From Ochotona curzoniae (Eukaryota > Chordata > Mammalia > Lagomorpha > Ochotonidae), in the NCBI RefSeq assembly GCF_017591425.1, contig NW_024464918.1, positions 12,026,001 through 12,090,000 of the forward strand: 64,000 nt of DNA, written 5' to 3'. Below the pieces are notes generated by a model. The model worked only from the letters and a program-made list of their open reading frames with translations. It was not told the origin of the DNA and made no database searches. How positions within the stretch are numbered: position 1 is the stretch's first letter; the number at the start of each line of letters is the position of its first letter. Below are positions 46,195 to 57,879 of the stretch, piece after piece. The translations under genes were made by a program, and so were the position numbers.

Positions 46195-46275
46195 TTATGC
46201 ATTCATTCAACAGTTGTCAGTTGAGTGCCTGCCATGAGCTTGATATCATGTTTGGCAAATGTGATACCCTCATGT
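46195..46275 (-). mobile_element. L2 3' end fragment, minus strand
   Basis: TGCATTCATTCAACAGTTGT and CAGTTGAGTGCCTGCCATGA match the reversed L2 end. Confidence 0.65.
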
Positions 46276-46549
46276 CTAATATATACTGCCCTAAAACTTA
46301 TCAAGGATTTTTGTTTTATTCATCACTAAAATAGGAGAAAAACACCCATTTGAAGTCATTGTTACAGAGACTGGATAAGCTTCTGTCATGGCTTGTCTGT
46401 GTGATAGGACAATCCCAACTGTTTTATAGTGAAATAAGGCCCATTCATGTTTATGATGAAAGAAGAATGGAGAAGTCGCTCCTATTTTCTTTAACAAGCT
46501 AATGGATTTATCAGAGTGGTGAATAGTCCTGTGAACTGCAAGTCTCACA

Positions 46550-46685
46550 CTGGGAAATCGTTCAGTTTGAGGCCTGGTGTGAATGGGAAGTGGAGTAGCC
46601 GAGATGTGAATCAGCACCAATAAAGGATTCTGGCACATGCAAGCAAGAATTTAGTCACTGACCCATTGTGTCATCCACCCTCCAC
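46550..46685 (-). mobile_element. CSINE fragment, minus strand
   Basis: GAATGGGAAGTGGAGTAGCC, GATGTGAATCAGCACCAATA and a reversed head (TTTAGTCACTGACCCATTGT) mark an old CSINE whose tail half is lost. Confidence 0.65.
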
Positions 46686-46854
46686 TCCTGCCAACCTTCT
46701 ATTTTTTTTTTTTGTCACTAATATGCTGTGAGAGGAAAACAAGGTTTGAAGGGTGAGAGTAGCTTGGCATGTGGCAAGAAAGGTTCAATGGATAGGAAGG
46801 TGTTCTGATCAGACTGCTTTATTTCCTCCAAATTTGTGTTGAAACTATCTCCCA

Positions 46855-47202
46855 ATGCAGCAGCCGCAGGAAGCGTGACCTTAAGGAAGTGACTGAGTGT
46901 GACTTCTCTACTCTCGTGCATGGACTTAGGTACAAGGATAAAAGTGTACAGTGAGGAAACCTGGTCCTTCCTGCCGCTTCTATCCCTATGCCCTGGGAGA
47001 ACATGCGATGCCTGCTCTCTGGAGGATGCAGCAACAAGGTACCAGGTTGGAAGTGGAGAGTGACTTTCACATTATACCAAACTTACCAGCGTTTGGGTTT
47101 ATAATACCTCTTCCAGAACAGTGAGAAATAATGTCCGCTGTTTATAAACTACCCAGTCTGTGTTATTTTGTTATCACAACAGAGACAGATTAAGACAGAA
47201 TA
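46855..47202 (+). mobile_element. MaLR-type LTR remnant, plus strand
   Basis: The 3' end is clear: TCTTCCAGAACAGTGAGAAA, TAATGTCCGCTGTTTATAAA, CTACCCAGTCTGTGTTATTT, ACAGAGACAGATTAAGACAG. Upstream text is diverged but fits a related LTR. Confidence 0.75.
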
Positions 47203-48014
47203 TTCTAGATGGAGTACCCAGCTAGCTTCCCCAGCAACCAAGCATAGCAGATGGAGATCAGAGTCGTCCTAAAGACATGTACTCATTCTGTGTCTGTGGA
47301 TTCGCAAAGGGGCCACACTATAGCTAGCCTTCATTTTCTCAACTCTCATGAAATAAACAAACACTTTTGTTAGCAAAAAGTATATGCAGTGCTGTTTGAA
47401 TAATCTTGGATTTGCATCTGTTTCATTCACTTGCACTTACTTGAAATTGGGTGTGACAAATAATCTCTCTGAAATTAGTGGATGTTGGAATGAGAGAACG
47501 ATGTATAACACATTGCATACATTAAGTGCTCAGTAAAAATTAGTTCTTGTTGTTATGTGTGTTAAAAAATATTCTCTCAGAATGCAGAGTGGTAGAGACC
47601 TTACACAAAAATATTATGAAGATACAATCCCATTTGGTCTCCTTCTACTGTCAACTAAAACAGATCTTAAAATCAATTTTCCTTTCTTGCTTATGCACAT
47701 TTATACCATGTTTGCCAAAATGTCCTGCTAGTGAGAGATCAATTTTTCATAGCTTACTTGCATTCTTTTCCAAATGAGAGAAGACAATCTTAGACATTTT
47801 GATTAGAGCTAAAATAAAGCATGGTCTGCTTACTTCAAGACTTTATTCATTGTGACAACCAATACCTGAGATTACACATTCAGCAGTCCCCTGCTGACCT
47901 TCATTCGTCATTTTTACTTCTTGAAACAAACTTGAAACAACAAAATCATACATTTTTCAGAGCTAAAGTGTAAGCAGAAATTCTTTCCAGAAACACTACA
48001 GAAACAGAAATAAT
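47203..48014. other. Unique DNA with a possible MIR tail
   Basis: 47470-47550 (CATACATTAAGTGCTCAGTA then AAAATTAGTTCTTGTTGT) resembles the plus-strand MIR 3' end. Otherwise nothing certain. Confidence 0.45.
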
Positions 48015-48150
48015 TTAAAAAACAGAACGTGTATTGAATGCTTGTTTTATGCTCCATATTTTGTTAAGTGGGTACATGATTATCTAATTTAATCATCAAG
48101 AAAAACCATATGCAGTGAGCACACAATACTGTTAATAGCAAGAAATATTG
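48015..48150 (-). mobile_element. MIR, minus strand
   Basis: TATTGAATGCTTGTTTTATG, then TGATTATCTAATTTAATCAT and CAAGAAAAACCATATGCAGT follow the reversed MIR 3' half. Confidence 0.6.
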
Positions 48151-48284
48151 ATGCTTCTGTTTGTAGTCTTTTACCTAGGACAGTTGCTTTTTTTTAAGAT
48201 TTTGCCTAAAAAAGGGAAGAAACAGTTCATTCTCATCATCTTCTATCCCAAATAATGTGGAGAGAGTGGGTGACAGCCTTTTAA

Positions 48285-48530
48285 TCTGCTGTGAACTCAG
48301 TTGTATCCTCCTGGAATTCTTGTGTTGAGATGCCAGTTCCTAATAGCTTAGAATCGGATCATATTTGAGCATAGAAACTTTATAGAGATGAGAAAGATTA
48401 AGTGAGATCGTATTGGTCGATCTTATTCTGAAATGACTCTTGTTCTTATGGAAAGGTTGTGTGAGGATAGAACGAACAGAAAACTAAACCAAAGAGAGAG
48501 AAGCCTCTAGAAAAACCAAATGTTTGATGC
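48285..48530 (+). mobile_element. MaLR-type LTR, 5' part, plus strand
   Basis: ACTCAGTTGTATCCTCCTGG, AATTCTTGTGTTGAGATGCC, TTTATAGAGATGAGAAAGAT and TTGTTCTTATGGAAAGG follow the first half of an MLT1/MST-like LTR (consensus GAATTGTGTCCCCCCAAAAT and so on). The 3' half is missing. Confidence 0.6.
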
Positions 48531-49436
48531 TGTGACATTTGACTTTTGAGAATTGCAAGGAAGTAAATCTGTGTTGTCTAATACCCCCAGTATATGGCGT
48601 TGTGACAGCAGTTCTAGCTTGCTTTGACCATAAGACTTTTGACATTTTGCTGTATTTTCTGAAAATCCCTAACTTTAAGAACCCTGCCTGTCATATAAAT
48701 TTAAATGAACTTTCATTCCTTCCATATTTGTTTACTTTCAGAATATTCTCACATTTTAATTGTAGTTTGTACTTTGACCACTTGGCTACTAAAAAATATG
48801 TTGCTTCATTTCTAAACATTAGGCAATAATTTAAGTATCCTTTTGTTTTTATTTCTGTTTCAATTCTTCTGCGGAATTATATGCTCTACGACTTTGATTC
48901 TTTGAAATGTGCTGCTTTGGGCCAAGACAGAAATATTTTTCAGTGGTTGCTTTAAGAACCCCTAGAAAATTGATTATTTCAAATTTATGTAGTCAGGCTT
49001 TAATATAGTGCAACCGTATAGTGCAAGATTCTTGTAAAGGTTCAACTATTTCATTTACTTCTACGCTCTGAGTTATTGTTTGCAAGTATTCTACTTCTGT
49101 ATGGCGTAAATACAACACAATTGTTGCTGTCGCTCAGAACAGTCAGTGTTCATATAGACTGGCTTTTTTCCATTATTTAGGTTCTGTGCTTCCTGTAGGA
49201 GATTTTTATTTCAATTTAAATGAATTTCTTTTCTTGTCATGCCAGTCAGCTAATCACATATCCTTTTTAAAGCATCTACTTTACAATTTTCAAAGATTTT
49301 TTTCTGTTTTAACATGTACATTTAATCCAATTTTTTACTGCCATAATTTCTATTTTGTAAGTCTCACCATTGTTATATTTGTTGTGTTTTGTCTGGTTAT
49401 TCACTTTTCTGATTTTCAGAAATTTGTTTCTTTGTA
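48531..49436. other. Unique AT-rich DNA, nothing recognised
   Basis: Frames at 48539-48829 and 49186-49437 are T-rich chance frames. Confidence 0.4.
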
Positions 49437-49742
49437 AAAGGCATATTTATTAGTGTAAAAGGTAGAGTAACGGAGGGAGGGAGGGAGAGCACATCCATCA
49501 GCTGGTCAACTCCCTGAAGGGCTATCATAGTTAGGCTTAGGCAAGTCAAAGCCAGGGCCCCTAATCTCCATCTCCCACATGAATAGTAGGGGCCTGAATA
49601 TTTGGGCCACCCTCTACTACCTTTGTATGCACATTAGAGAAGAGTTGGATTGGCAACAGAGCAGCTGAGACACACACTGGCACCCTATTAAAGTGTTGCA
49701 AGTGGTAGCTTAACCTATTTCACCACAACACTAGCCCCAGCA
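49437..49742 (-). mobile_element. Older CSINE, minus strand
   Basis: AAGGCATATTTATTAGTGTA, GAGGGAGGGAGGGAGAGCAC, CATCAGCTGGTCAACTCCCT, CAAAGCCAGGGCCCCTAATC, TTTGGGCCACCCTCTACTAC and a reversed head ending ACAACACTAGCCCC. Confidence 0.85.
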
Positions 49743-50014
49743 ATTTATCTCTCACTTACTACCCAAACTGTGATCTATTCTCATCTCCCTTGGAATAGAA
49801 AATGTGTAAGCTGATACTTCTAATTGGTTCTGAAGATTTTTCACTCGTGAGCTCTTCTTCCGTCTCATTTTTCTGAGATGTAAATGTTAACACCCAGGCT
49901 TCTGCCCCTCTGCCCCACGTGTCTCTATGCACTGTTATTACATCCTTTTGTCTACCTGTTGTCCAAATGTCTATTTCCTTTTCATTTTACATGCTGAGTC
50001 ACTTTCACATTCTT

Positions 50015-50300
50015 GAAAAGTAAAATAAGAGATAGGAAGGAGATACTTTCCATCTGCCCACTACCCTCCAAAATGCCCACAGCAGCAGGACTGGGGCAGT
50101 CAAAGCCTGGAGCCAGGCTGCATCTCCCAGATTTCGGTCAGGTGCTCTAGCACTGCAGCCATCATCCACCACTTCTCAGAAATCTGGGTTGCAGGTTGCA
50201 CAAGGCAGACAGCAGCCAATGCTGCAACATGACAAGCAGGTGTACCAGGTCACGTCTGAACTGGCTGTGCACAACGCCAGTCCCAGCTGGGGTCCCTGTT
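50015..50300 (-). mobile_element. Older CSINE, minus strand, diverged
   Basis: ACTTTCCATCTGCCCACTAC, CAAAATGCCCACAGCAGCAG, CAAAGCCTGGAGCCAGGCTG and GCCATCATCCACCACTTCTC fit the reversed CSINE. The head is strongly diverged. Confidence 0.7.
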
Positions 50301-50936
50301 GATAGGTTTTGAGTTTAACTAAACCGATCTTCTGTCCACAACCCTTTTATCCCTTTCATCCTCTCCAGAATCCAGTAATGAACATTCTGTAATCAGATGG
50401 AATTCTGCTTGCTTTTCCTAGTTTTAATTGCCCCATATCAGGGAGAAGTTGTCTTCTACTTTTTTCTTCACCCATCCAATAATTTCTCAGTTTTAAATCT
50501 TGCGTATTTTCTAATGCTAACATTTCTGACTCTTTATCAATTGGAAGTATTTATCTTATATCTATACTGTCTATCTTCTATTCTCCTTTACTCATTTTAA
50601 TAGTTAATTTGAGGTTTATTTCTGCCTTCACCAATATCCAACTTGGTGTCTTTGCTTCTACTAGTAGCTATTCTCCTGCTAAATTATCTGTCGCACTTTC
50701 CTAGTATGTGTCTAGTATTTTTATTGCATACTGTATACAGTGTATAAAAGTTGTGAAGGTGAACATTGATTTTATTTTCCTGCGTGCAGTATTTTCTCAG
50801 TCATGGACTATGGGCTTGATCACCAATGTCCACTTGGGAACTAAATGCAGTCAGCACAGGTGGTAGACTTAGCTGGGTTATGTCTGTTCCTGCTTCCATG
50901 TCTCAGGGGTGGGGTTCACAGTGTGCTTGTTTTAAG

Positions 50937-51147
50937 TACTGCCTGTGAGTGGGAAAGCAGTCGAGGACAGCTCCTGCACCTGTGTGGGAGACCCAGAAGA
51001 TGCTCTTGACTCCTGGTTCCAGATCAGCTTAGCACCAGCTGTTGTGGCCACTTGAGGAGTGAATCAGTGGATGGAAAATCTTTCTTTTTATCCTTGTCTC
51101 TATAAATATGACTTTCCAATAAACATAAATAAATCTTTAAAATTTTT
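50937..51147 (+). mobile_element. CSINE, 5' truncated, plus strand
   Basis: Starts mid-element at GCCTGTGAGTGGGAAAGCAG, passes GTGTGGGAGACCCAGAAGAT and TGTGGCCACTTGAGGAGTGA, and ends ATAAACATAAATAAATCTTT. Confidence 0.88.
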
Positions 51148-51204
51148 TTTCTAAGTTCCCTATTTCTTGCCATGTCAGTTTCTACAAGTTGAAAATCGTA
51201 AGTT

Positions 51205-51300
51205 TATCTACTTGTTTGCTCAACAAACACTTTTTGAGTGCTTTTTCAATATGAAATATTGTTCTGGATCTCCAGAATAGAATGAGGTAGAGTGTATATG
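51205..51300 (-). mobile_element. L2 3' end fragment, minus strand
   Basis: TGCTCAACAAACACTTTTTG, AGTGCTTTTTCAATATGAAA and TTCTGGATCTCCAGAATAGA follow the reversed L2 end. Confidence 0.6.
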
Positions 51301-52149
51301 TGGCCCTGGACATTGTGATGCTCACAGCTGAGTGGAACAATGGCACCTGTTTTGAAAAAAAAAAAAAATAAGTCAGGAAACAATAAAAGAAGTGCTATGA
51401 AAGAAAATCATGATGTGAAATGGTGCAGAAGAGCTTACAGGCTTATAGTGCAAAAGGTGATAAATCCTCTCTTAAAGTGACAATCAAGAAGAGACCAGAA
51501 AACTAAGGGGAACTGGAGGCAAGATGATTTTAAGCGGTAGAGGTATTGGCTACAACAACCTAGAGTGGAAACGAGATTGTTTTTATCACGAATTTAAAAA
51601 TCTGCTAGCTTGAGTGAGAAGGGAACATGCAGGTAGTTTTGTAGGGCAGTCAGGGCCAGGCCGTGTGAGCTGTCATAGTTGTGTTACAGCTTTTATTGTT
51701 TTTCTCTGTTGAAGCACTTTGCTCTGGAGAGTGCCAATTTTCTCTCTGAGGAGTGGGCTGGAGAGAGTTACAGCGACCACGGAGAGAAGGGTTAGGTGGC
51801 AATGACAGAGATGAAAATGGCTTAGGTGGAGATGATGGCAGTGAAGACTCACAGATTCAGGGATTTGAAATATATCTTCTTGAAGGCAGAGTCGATTGGA
51901 TCAGGTGATGAAACACATGGGAAAGCAGAAAACAAGAGAGCTAAATTTTGGCTTACAAATATACAAGATTCCAATGTAATTTTGTGGTTTGGTTGTTCAT
52001 TTCTTAGTACTAGTAGCATTTCGTTGGTCCATATAATGTAGCTTATTTATCTACATACATACTTAGAGATCTTTTTAGTTGCTTTAAGTTTTGGAGGCTA
52101 TTAATAAAGCTACCTTTGGCATTCATATACACTTTTCTCCCCCTGTGGA
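51301..52149. other. Unique DNA, nothing recognised
   Basis: An A-run lies near 51354-51368. No other feature. Confidence 0.4.
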
Positions 52150-52275
52150 GCAACCTACAATGCCTACATCTGGTATGGGTGCCAGTTGGGGTTCCTTGCT
52201 CCACATTCTGCTCAGCTCCCTGCCACCATATCTGGAAAAGCAGTGGAAGACAGCCCAAATGTCTGAGTTCCTGAT

Positions 52276-52328
<53 letters not shown>

Positions 52329-52350
52329 TTTCTTTAGCTCTGTCTTTCAA
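52150..52350 (+). mobile_element. CSINE remnant with internal TG expansion, plus strand
   Basis: CTACAATGCCTACATCTGGT, ATGGGTGCCAGTTGGGGTTC and AGCTCCCTGCCACCATATCT belong to the first half of the element. The rest is replaced by a TG tract (52278-52328) before a CTCTGTCTTTCAAGATAAA tail. Confidence 0.7.
52278..52328. repeat. TG microsatellite
   Basis: About 25 uninterrupted TG units inside the SINE remnant. Confidence 0.97.
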
Positions 52351-52364
52351 GATAAAATTTTCTT

Positions 52365-52686
52365 AAAAGATTTATTTTTATTGGAAAGTTAGGTATACAG
52401 AGAGGAGGAGAGACAAAGAGGAAGATCTTCCATCCACTGATTCACTCCCCAAGCAGCTGCAATGGCCGGTGATGTGCCTATCTGAAGCTAAGAGACTAGA
52501 GTGTCTTCCAGGTCTCCCACACAGGTACAGGGTCCCAAGGCTTTGGGCTATCCTTGACTGCTTTCCCAGGCCACAAGTAGAGAGCTAGATGAGAAGTGGG
52601 GCCACTGGGATTAGAACCAGCGCCCATACGGGATCCCAGCGAGTTCAAGGTGAGGACTTTAGCTGCTAGGCTACCATGCCAGGCCC
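52365..52686 (-). mobile_element. CSINE, full length, minus strand
   Basis: AAAGATTTATTTTTATTGGA, GAGGAAGATCTTCCATCCAC, CCAAGCAGCTGCAATGGCCG, TTAGAACCAGCGCCCATACG, and a reversed head ending TACCATGCCAGGCCC. It abuts the tail of the plus-strand remnant, so the two face each other tail to tail. Confidence 0.95.
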
Positions 52687-52864
52687 TCAAGTAGATAAGT
52701 ATTTTTTAAAAGAAATACAAGACAGACTGGCCTTCTATCATGGTTGTCTGAGAGTCAGAGTCTATGCTATGAGCCTCATCCACTCATACAATGTCAACCA
52801 AAGTCAACATTGAATAATTAAAAGCCAATGATTCTGAAGCAATAATAATTATATTAATATGCAG

Positions 52865-53070
52865 TGAATTTTATTGAAAAATCCATGGTATTTTAAACCT
52901 CTAACATGCATTGTCTCACTGAAGTGTTATAATAAACTCAAACTAGTACTAGAATAAGCACTAGTATTAACTCAGTTTAGAAGCTAAAAGGAAATCAAGG
53001 CACATAAAGATTAAATAATTTCCGTGAAATAATAGAAGTCATCAGACATGCCAGGGTCTACACTATGCTG
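52865..53070 (-). mobile_element. MIR, minus strand
   Basis: CCTCTAACATGCATTGTCTC, AACTCAGTTTAGAAGCTAAA, AATCAAGGCACATAAAGATT and CATGCCAGGGTCTACAC follow the reversed MIR. Confidence 0.6.
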
Positions 53071-53097
53071 CCCATTATGAATGCCAGAGGGAAATTA

Positions 53098-53410
53098 AAA
53101 TGTTATGTTGGGGCTTTTAATTGATCGGGATGATACTCTGCCGGCTCTACCTTCAGACCAGAGATAGTCTCCCCAAGAAGCTGTTGAACTTATCTGGACA
53201 GTAAAATGCTGGACTCTATGCTTGGTATACTCTTGCAATGAAAGAATCTTGACTGAATTTGAAATGTAATACAGCAACAAGGTGGAGGAACCCACCATGA
53301 AGGGAGGGTACAGGGAGGGGTGGGGAGACTCCCAGGGCCTATAAAACTGTGTCACATAATGCAATGTAATTAATAATAAAGAAATGAAATGCAAAAAAAA
53401 ATTAAAAATA
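53098..53410 (+). mobile_element. Recent L1 3' end, heavily 5'-truncated, plus strand
   Basis: The end is well preserved: GGGAGACTCCCAGGGCCTAT, AAAACTGTGTCACATAATGC, AATGTAATTAATAATAAAG, then an A-rich tail. This matches what I recall of the lagomorph L1 3' UTR. AATTAAAATGTTATG on the left and AATTAAAAATAGTAA on the right may be the duplicated target. Confidence 0.75.
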
Positions 53411-54269
53411 GTAAAAGCAGAGACAAGAGGATCGTGCATTTGCCAGAAAACTCAATTCAGACTCAGAGGTTAGGACATTTTTAATGTTTTAGTTTTATTA
53501 ATATGAAGAGAATAGATTTTATGTTCTCCATGAGTAGAATTCTAAGATCATACTGATACTCTCTGCGCTGACTTTGTCATTGATGAAATACTGTAACCTT
53601 CTATACCTTTATCTGTTTCCTGGAAGCACAGGTGGCTTTGATTACATCACTTCTCTTTATGATTCTCATCGTGTGTGTGTGTGTGTGTGTACACGCATGT
53701 GTGCAAGCGCATGCTTGCAGGTAGTCATCTTGTCAAGGCTTGGTTACTATACTTTATGTCCTTACCAGTCAATCTTCACATTGAACACTTCTGCTCTTCT
53801 GGCTTCAAAAATTATTGTCTACCCAGAGTTCCAGAACCTCTTAGATAATTCTCAGCTGGTGTACAGGGTGCTCAGGAAGCGTGCACTCTGTTGATAGCTT
53901 GGCAATTAACTCATCCTGGTAGCTCACTCCCTGTTCAAGTGCGAAATTGCAGAGGGTGTTTATCATATGTCAGGCTGACAGTCTCTGGCTTGTCAGCTTT
54001 GATTTGCTAAATACCTGCAAAAGATGTGGTGACTGCAACACCTGGTCTGTGGAGGTGCAAGGAAGATGCTGCCTGCCACACCTCAACAGATCCCTACAGG
54101 CCGTCCTTGAACCATTCCCCGCCTCTTCCAAGAGGAGTGAAGCAACAGTAGCAGTGCCTTCTATGGAACAACAGGGATCTTAGTCCAGACTGACACAGGG
54201 AAAAGTGGGCACCTCTCCCTCCACCACTCTGCCTTGGATGATGTTATCATGAGAGCTACTGAGCAATTC
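53411..54269. other. Mostly unique DNA with a TG tract
   Basis: Ten TG units lie at 53671-53690. The frame at 53574-53894 is open through it but has no domain. Confidence 0.45.
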
Positions 54270-54415
54270 TGGAGTGCTTGTTACTGTGCACTAGGATCTA
54301 TCCCAGACGCAGCACCTCTACAGACTTAATCTTTGTAACACTTCAGGAGTTCAAATAACCCACCTTTGGTCATTCAGCAGGTCTGGTAGTGGAGCAGGAT
54401 CTGACTTGCCTGGCT
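54270..54415 (-). mobile_element. MIR, minus strand
   Basis: TGCACTAGGATCTATCCCAG, ACTTAATCTTTGTAACACTT and GTGGAGCAGGATCTGACTTG follow the reversed MIR. Confidence 0.55.
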
Positions 54416-55159
54416 TGAATCTCAGCTTAGCCTGAGAATAGACCAGTAGGTCTAGTAATTCTTTCCCTCTGCCCTTTTCATACCCCACACATGGCCATGC
54501 TTTCTAAAAGATAGTCGTGAATTGGCAGGCAAAAATTTTACTTCCTACTGTTATTTTTTCCTAGCTGAAACAATTCTGTTGCTTAAAATAAGTACAGGTC
54601 TCTTGTACTCAAGGTTCAAAGAGGCAATATTGAGCCCATGACACCTCAGTCCCTTGGTTAGACAAGGAGAAGGGGGCTTGATAGGTGACTAGCAGAGTGC
54701 AGGTGGATGTGTGGGATGCTGACAACGGCTGCATGCCTTCCTTCCCATCATTTATTTTGGAAACTGAACAGCTGTTAAAAGCTGCTATCATGTGAATGTA
54801 AGCCTGCCCCCCATCTCATGCACATTTTTACTTCTCAAACTCTTACTTTAATGCTACTGGAAGGTGAAGGCTTGAGCCCATTATCCTATTTAGGAGATAG
54901 GCCCAGTGGGAGATGCTTGTGTAACAATGGCACCTTCTCAGATGGAAACCCTCTGGAGATGGTTGATTTCTGTACATCTGAGGTAGACCTAGCTAATCTC
55001 TCACCTGCTTTGGGGCTCAACTTCTGATCTATGAGTGCATTTCACTGTCTGGCATCTTAATCAAACATCAACTATGAGCCTCCAAAACACATGAGTCAAA
55101 GAACCCTCCTTCCTTTGTAGGACATTCCTCTTGGATACTGGTTACAAAGATAAAAAATT
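54416..55159. other. Unique DNA, nothing recognised
   Basis: No repeat or coding feature identified. Confidence 0.4.
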
Positions 55160-55620
55160 ATTGCAGCAAATTATATTAAGAAACTGTGTAATTACTGCTA
55201 ACTATAGCTGAGGATGTGCAGGAGCCTTAAGAATTGGTTAATTGTAAAAGGTTGGAAGAGTTAGGATGAGCAGACTGGAGAAAGCTTAGTTGTGCTCTAA
55301 GCAACGTCACAATGTTCTAGGTTACCACAACCAGGTGCCTCATTAGGTGGAGCATCATAAAACGAAACTGGGAAGGTCCCCAACACTGAAGAATCTTCAG
55401 CATCTTATGAGGCCAAGTAATGTGTGATTTGTGTTTCACAGCTCAGACAACTACTTCCTAGAGACGAATTAATTGGCTTAAATCTCAGGTGCATTTATAA
55501 TCGTCCCAAACAGAAACTCTGCAAGCACAGTTTGTACCCTAAGGACCTCCAAGCCACTGATGTTTAAAGGCACAAGCTGAGTAAGACCTGACCCCTCCCC
55601 TTACATAATTAATCTAGTAA
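55160..55620. promoter_or_regulatory. Candidate conserved non-coding element
   Basis: Repeat-free DNA with many homeodomain-type cores: GTGTAATTACTGC, GGTTAATTGT, GAATTAATTGGC, CATAATTAATCTAG. Several CpGs are kept. Function is inferred. Confidence 0.3.
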
Positions 55621-56409
55621 GAACATTGCAATGTCATTGCCACTACAATATAGACTCTTTGCTTTTCTCCTAAATGCTGAGAATCTGAGGGTGGGCTTGC
55701 TACCTCTTTTCTACCTTCTGTCAGACAGCAGCAGGCCCTCTTTGAGTCCTGCTAGAGTAATATTCTTTGAGGATAAAGGGAGTAAGAAGATAAGAGTTAG
55801 AAATCCCTTGGTTGTCTTGGTTGGTCTGGCTTAAGACTGTTTTGAGCACAGGAAGGCTGACCATGAGAGAGGTATTCGAAGACAAGTCAGCCTGAGGCTT
55901 TGTACTTGTCTAGGAATTGTCATCTGAGTTATTAATTTACAATGGAGAAAAGTATTTTTTTGCCCCAAGAAATTAGGGACTGGAGATGGAGTTTTATTTC
56001 TCCTGAACACTCAAGCTTTTGATGTGAGCATTCAGTTCTAGAAATTCAGGGCTACTAGAAATTTCTAAAGGAAAAAAATTCAACCCCCAAAATGTACAGG
56101 ATAAAATCCACGTGTTGTTTCTTTTCATACAATACAATTTTCAGGAACTTTTGGAAAATCTCTCTTATGAATGGATTTTAAATCTTTGTACCAAATAAAC
56201 TTCTACATGAATTCTCATGTTGCCCATGAGCTTTTCTGAAATTCCATCCTATAATGATATACATGTTTTATATTGTCACTAAAATGTTTTAGAATAAGAA
56301 AGCTTATTCCCTTTTGCATCCTGAGACTGTAGTGCAACATGGCATGATAGTGCACACCAAAGGTAACTCCTCTGAGCCAATAGCCAAGTCTCTCCGGAGC
56401 CCATCTCAT
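55621..56409. other. Unique DNA, nothing recognised
   Basis: No repeat or coding feature identified. Confidence 0.4.
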
Positions 56410-56550
56410 TTATTCCTAATTACAGCCTCATGACACTGTTTCTATTTAGTCGTATTTTCTACTCTTTGAGGATAGTGTGATTGAGAGAAAAGTCAGTCTC
56501 TGAAGGTCACGTTATCCAGGAAGCACTCAGCGCAGGACTTAAAGGCAGGA
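56410..56550 (-). mobile_element. MIR, minus strand
   Basis: TTACAGCCTCATGACACTGT, TCAGTCTCTGAAGGTCACGT and CACTCAGCGCAGGACTTAAA are consistent with a reversed MIR, strongly diverged. Confidence 0.45.
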
Positions 56551-57329
56551 CGTTGAAACTCAAGAAGTAACTCGGTCTGGAACAATGCTCAAACATTATC
56601 TGACGTGCAAATAGGTTTGTTCGGCCTACGTTTCATTAGTTTTGAGCTGTGAAAACGTGGTTTTAAATATTAGAATGACCCAAGTTTCCTCTCCTATGCC
56701 TTCTGGGAATCTGAAGGAATTACTGTCAGTTTCTTGGCAGTGGATACTTATCAATTTCATCTAACAAAGGGATGTCAGCCTGTGAGCCTTAGGAAAGCAG
56801 GGATGCCTAGCAGTCAATTATAAAAATCTGTTTTCTCTGTGCCTGCCTTATAGTTTCTTTTTGCTTATTATCTACTGGCTTTCCATTTGTAGTTGTGATT
56901 GCAACTTTTTAAAATGAATGCATATTTGCCTTAAATACAGTAATTAAGTGAAATTATGAGGTAGATACTCCTATCGGTAGTAGATTGCAAGGCTCTCAAG
57001 TACTAATGCTGATAATGAACAACTGATGCCTGGAACATCTTGCAATATGTGATGTGCACAGATGCATTAAATTCCTTTGTAGCGCGTTTGCTTCTGGCCT
57101 GGCTCAGACCTGCGTTGCCAGTCACTACCCCCAGAGAGAATGAGTATCCGAGAGAAGGGGGAGGCAAAGGCTGGGTATTCCAGGGTGCCAATTTCCCATG
57201 CTCCTCAGGAAGACACAGCATCAGTGACCCTAAAGAGAGCAGTAGTGTGCTAATGAACTCTTCAGACACACCATGAGACTGGGACACTTAACAGTCAGGA
57301 AGCAGAGAGCAGAGACACTTCCGGATTGA
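56551..57329. other. Unique DNA, nothing recognised
   Basis: Mirror-image frames at 57003-57287 and 57040-57276 have no domain. Confidence 0.4.
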
Positions 57330-57550
57330 GAAAAAAAGCAGGGGTCATGGGGGAAACCCTCCAGTTGAGGCCTGACCTGGTCTTTGTTGAGCCTGTATAA
57401 TCCCTGCCAGGACCAACTTCTCTTGGGGTTGTGACTGGTCTCACCCCACCCAGCCGCCTCCTCCTGGTCGTTCTAGCTCTGTCTCCCTCCTCCCTTTCTC
57501 CCTTTTCCTCTAGCTTCTATCTCTCAATCATAAATAAATAAATAGGTAGG
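57330..57550 (+). mobile_element. Possible diverged SINE, plus strand
   Basis: A complex, GC-richer body passes into a pyrimidine tract, then ATCTCTCAATCATAAATAAA and an AAATAAATAAATAGG tail. The layout resembles a CSINE but the body does not align convincingly by eye. Confidence 0.35.
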
Positions 57551-57879
57551 TAAACAAATAAGCAGACTTTGATATTAGAAAAAAAGAAACCAATTCAAGT
57601 TGAGCACAATACAAAGTATCTGTCACTGAAATTTAGCAGTGAAATGAGACACTTTTCAGTTTTTATTGTTTCTTGAACTGGAAGGATATAAAAGTATAAA
57701 CTAGTGTGCATATGTTGTACAATCACCATTTTCTGTTTATTGCACAGAAAAATGAGAAAGGCATTATAAAAGGGGGAGGGATAAGGATGATATCAGCATT
57801 TATCCATTAAAGAGGGTGGAAGACCCTGAGGCTGGTGAATAGAGAGCTATCTCCTGTTAACAGCCCTGGTTTTATTTAC
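57551..57879. other. Unique DNA
   Basis: No feature recognised. Confidence 0.4.

Noticed and set aside
52278..52328. Regular repeat that could suggest an array
   Set aside because: A plain TG microsatellite. There is no repeat-spacer structure anywhere in the window, so no CRISPR array.
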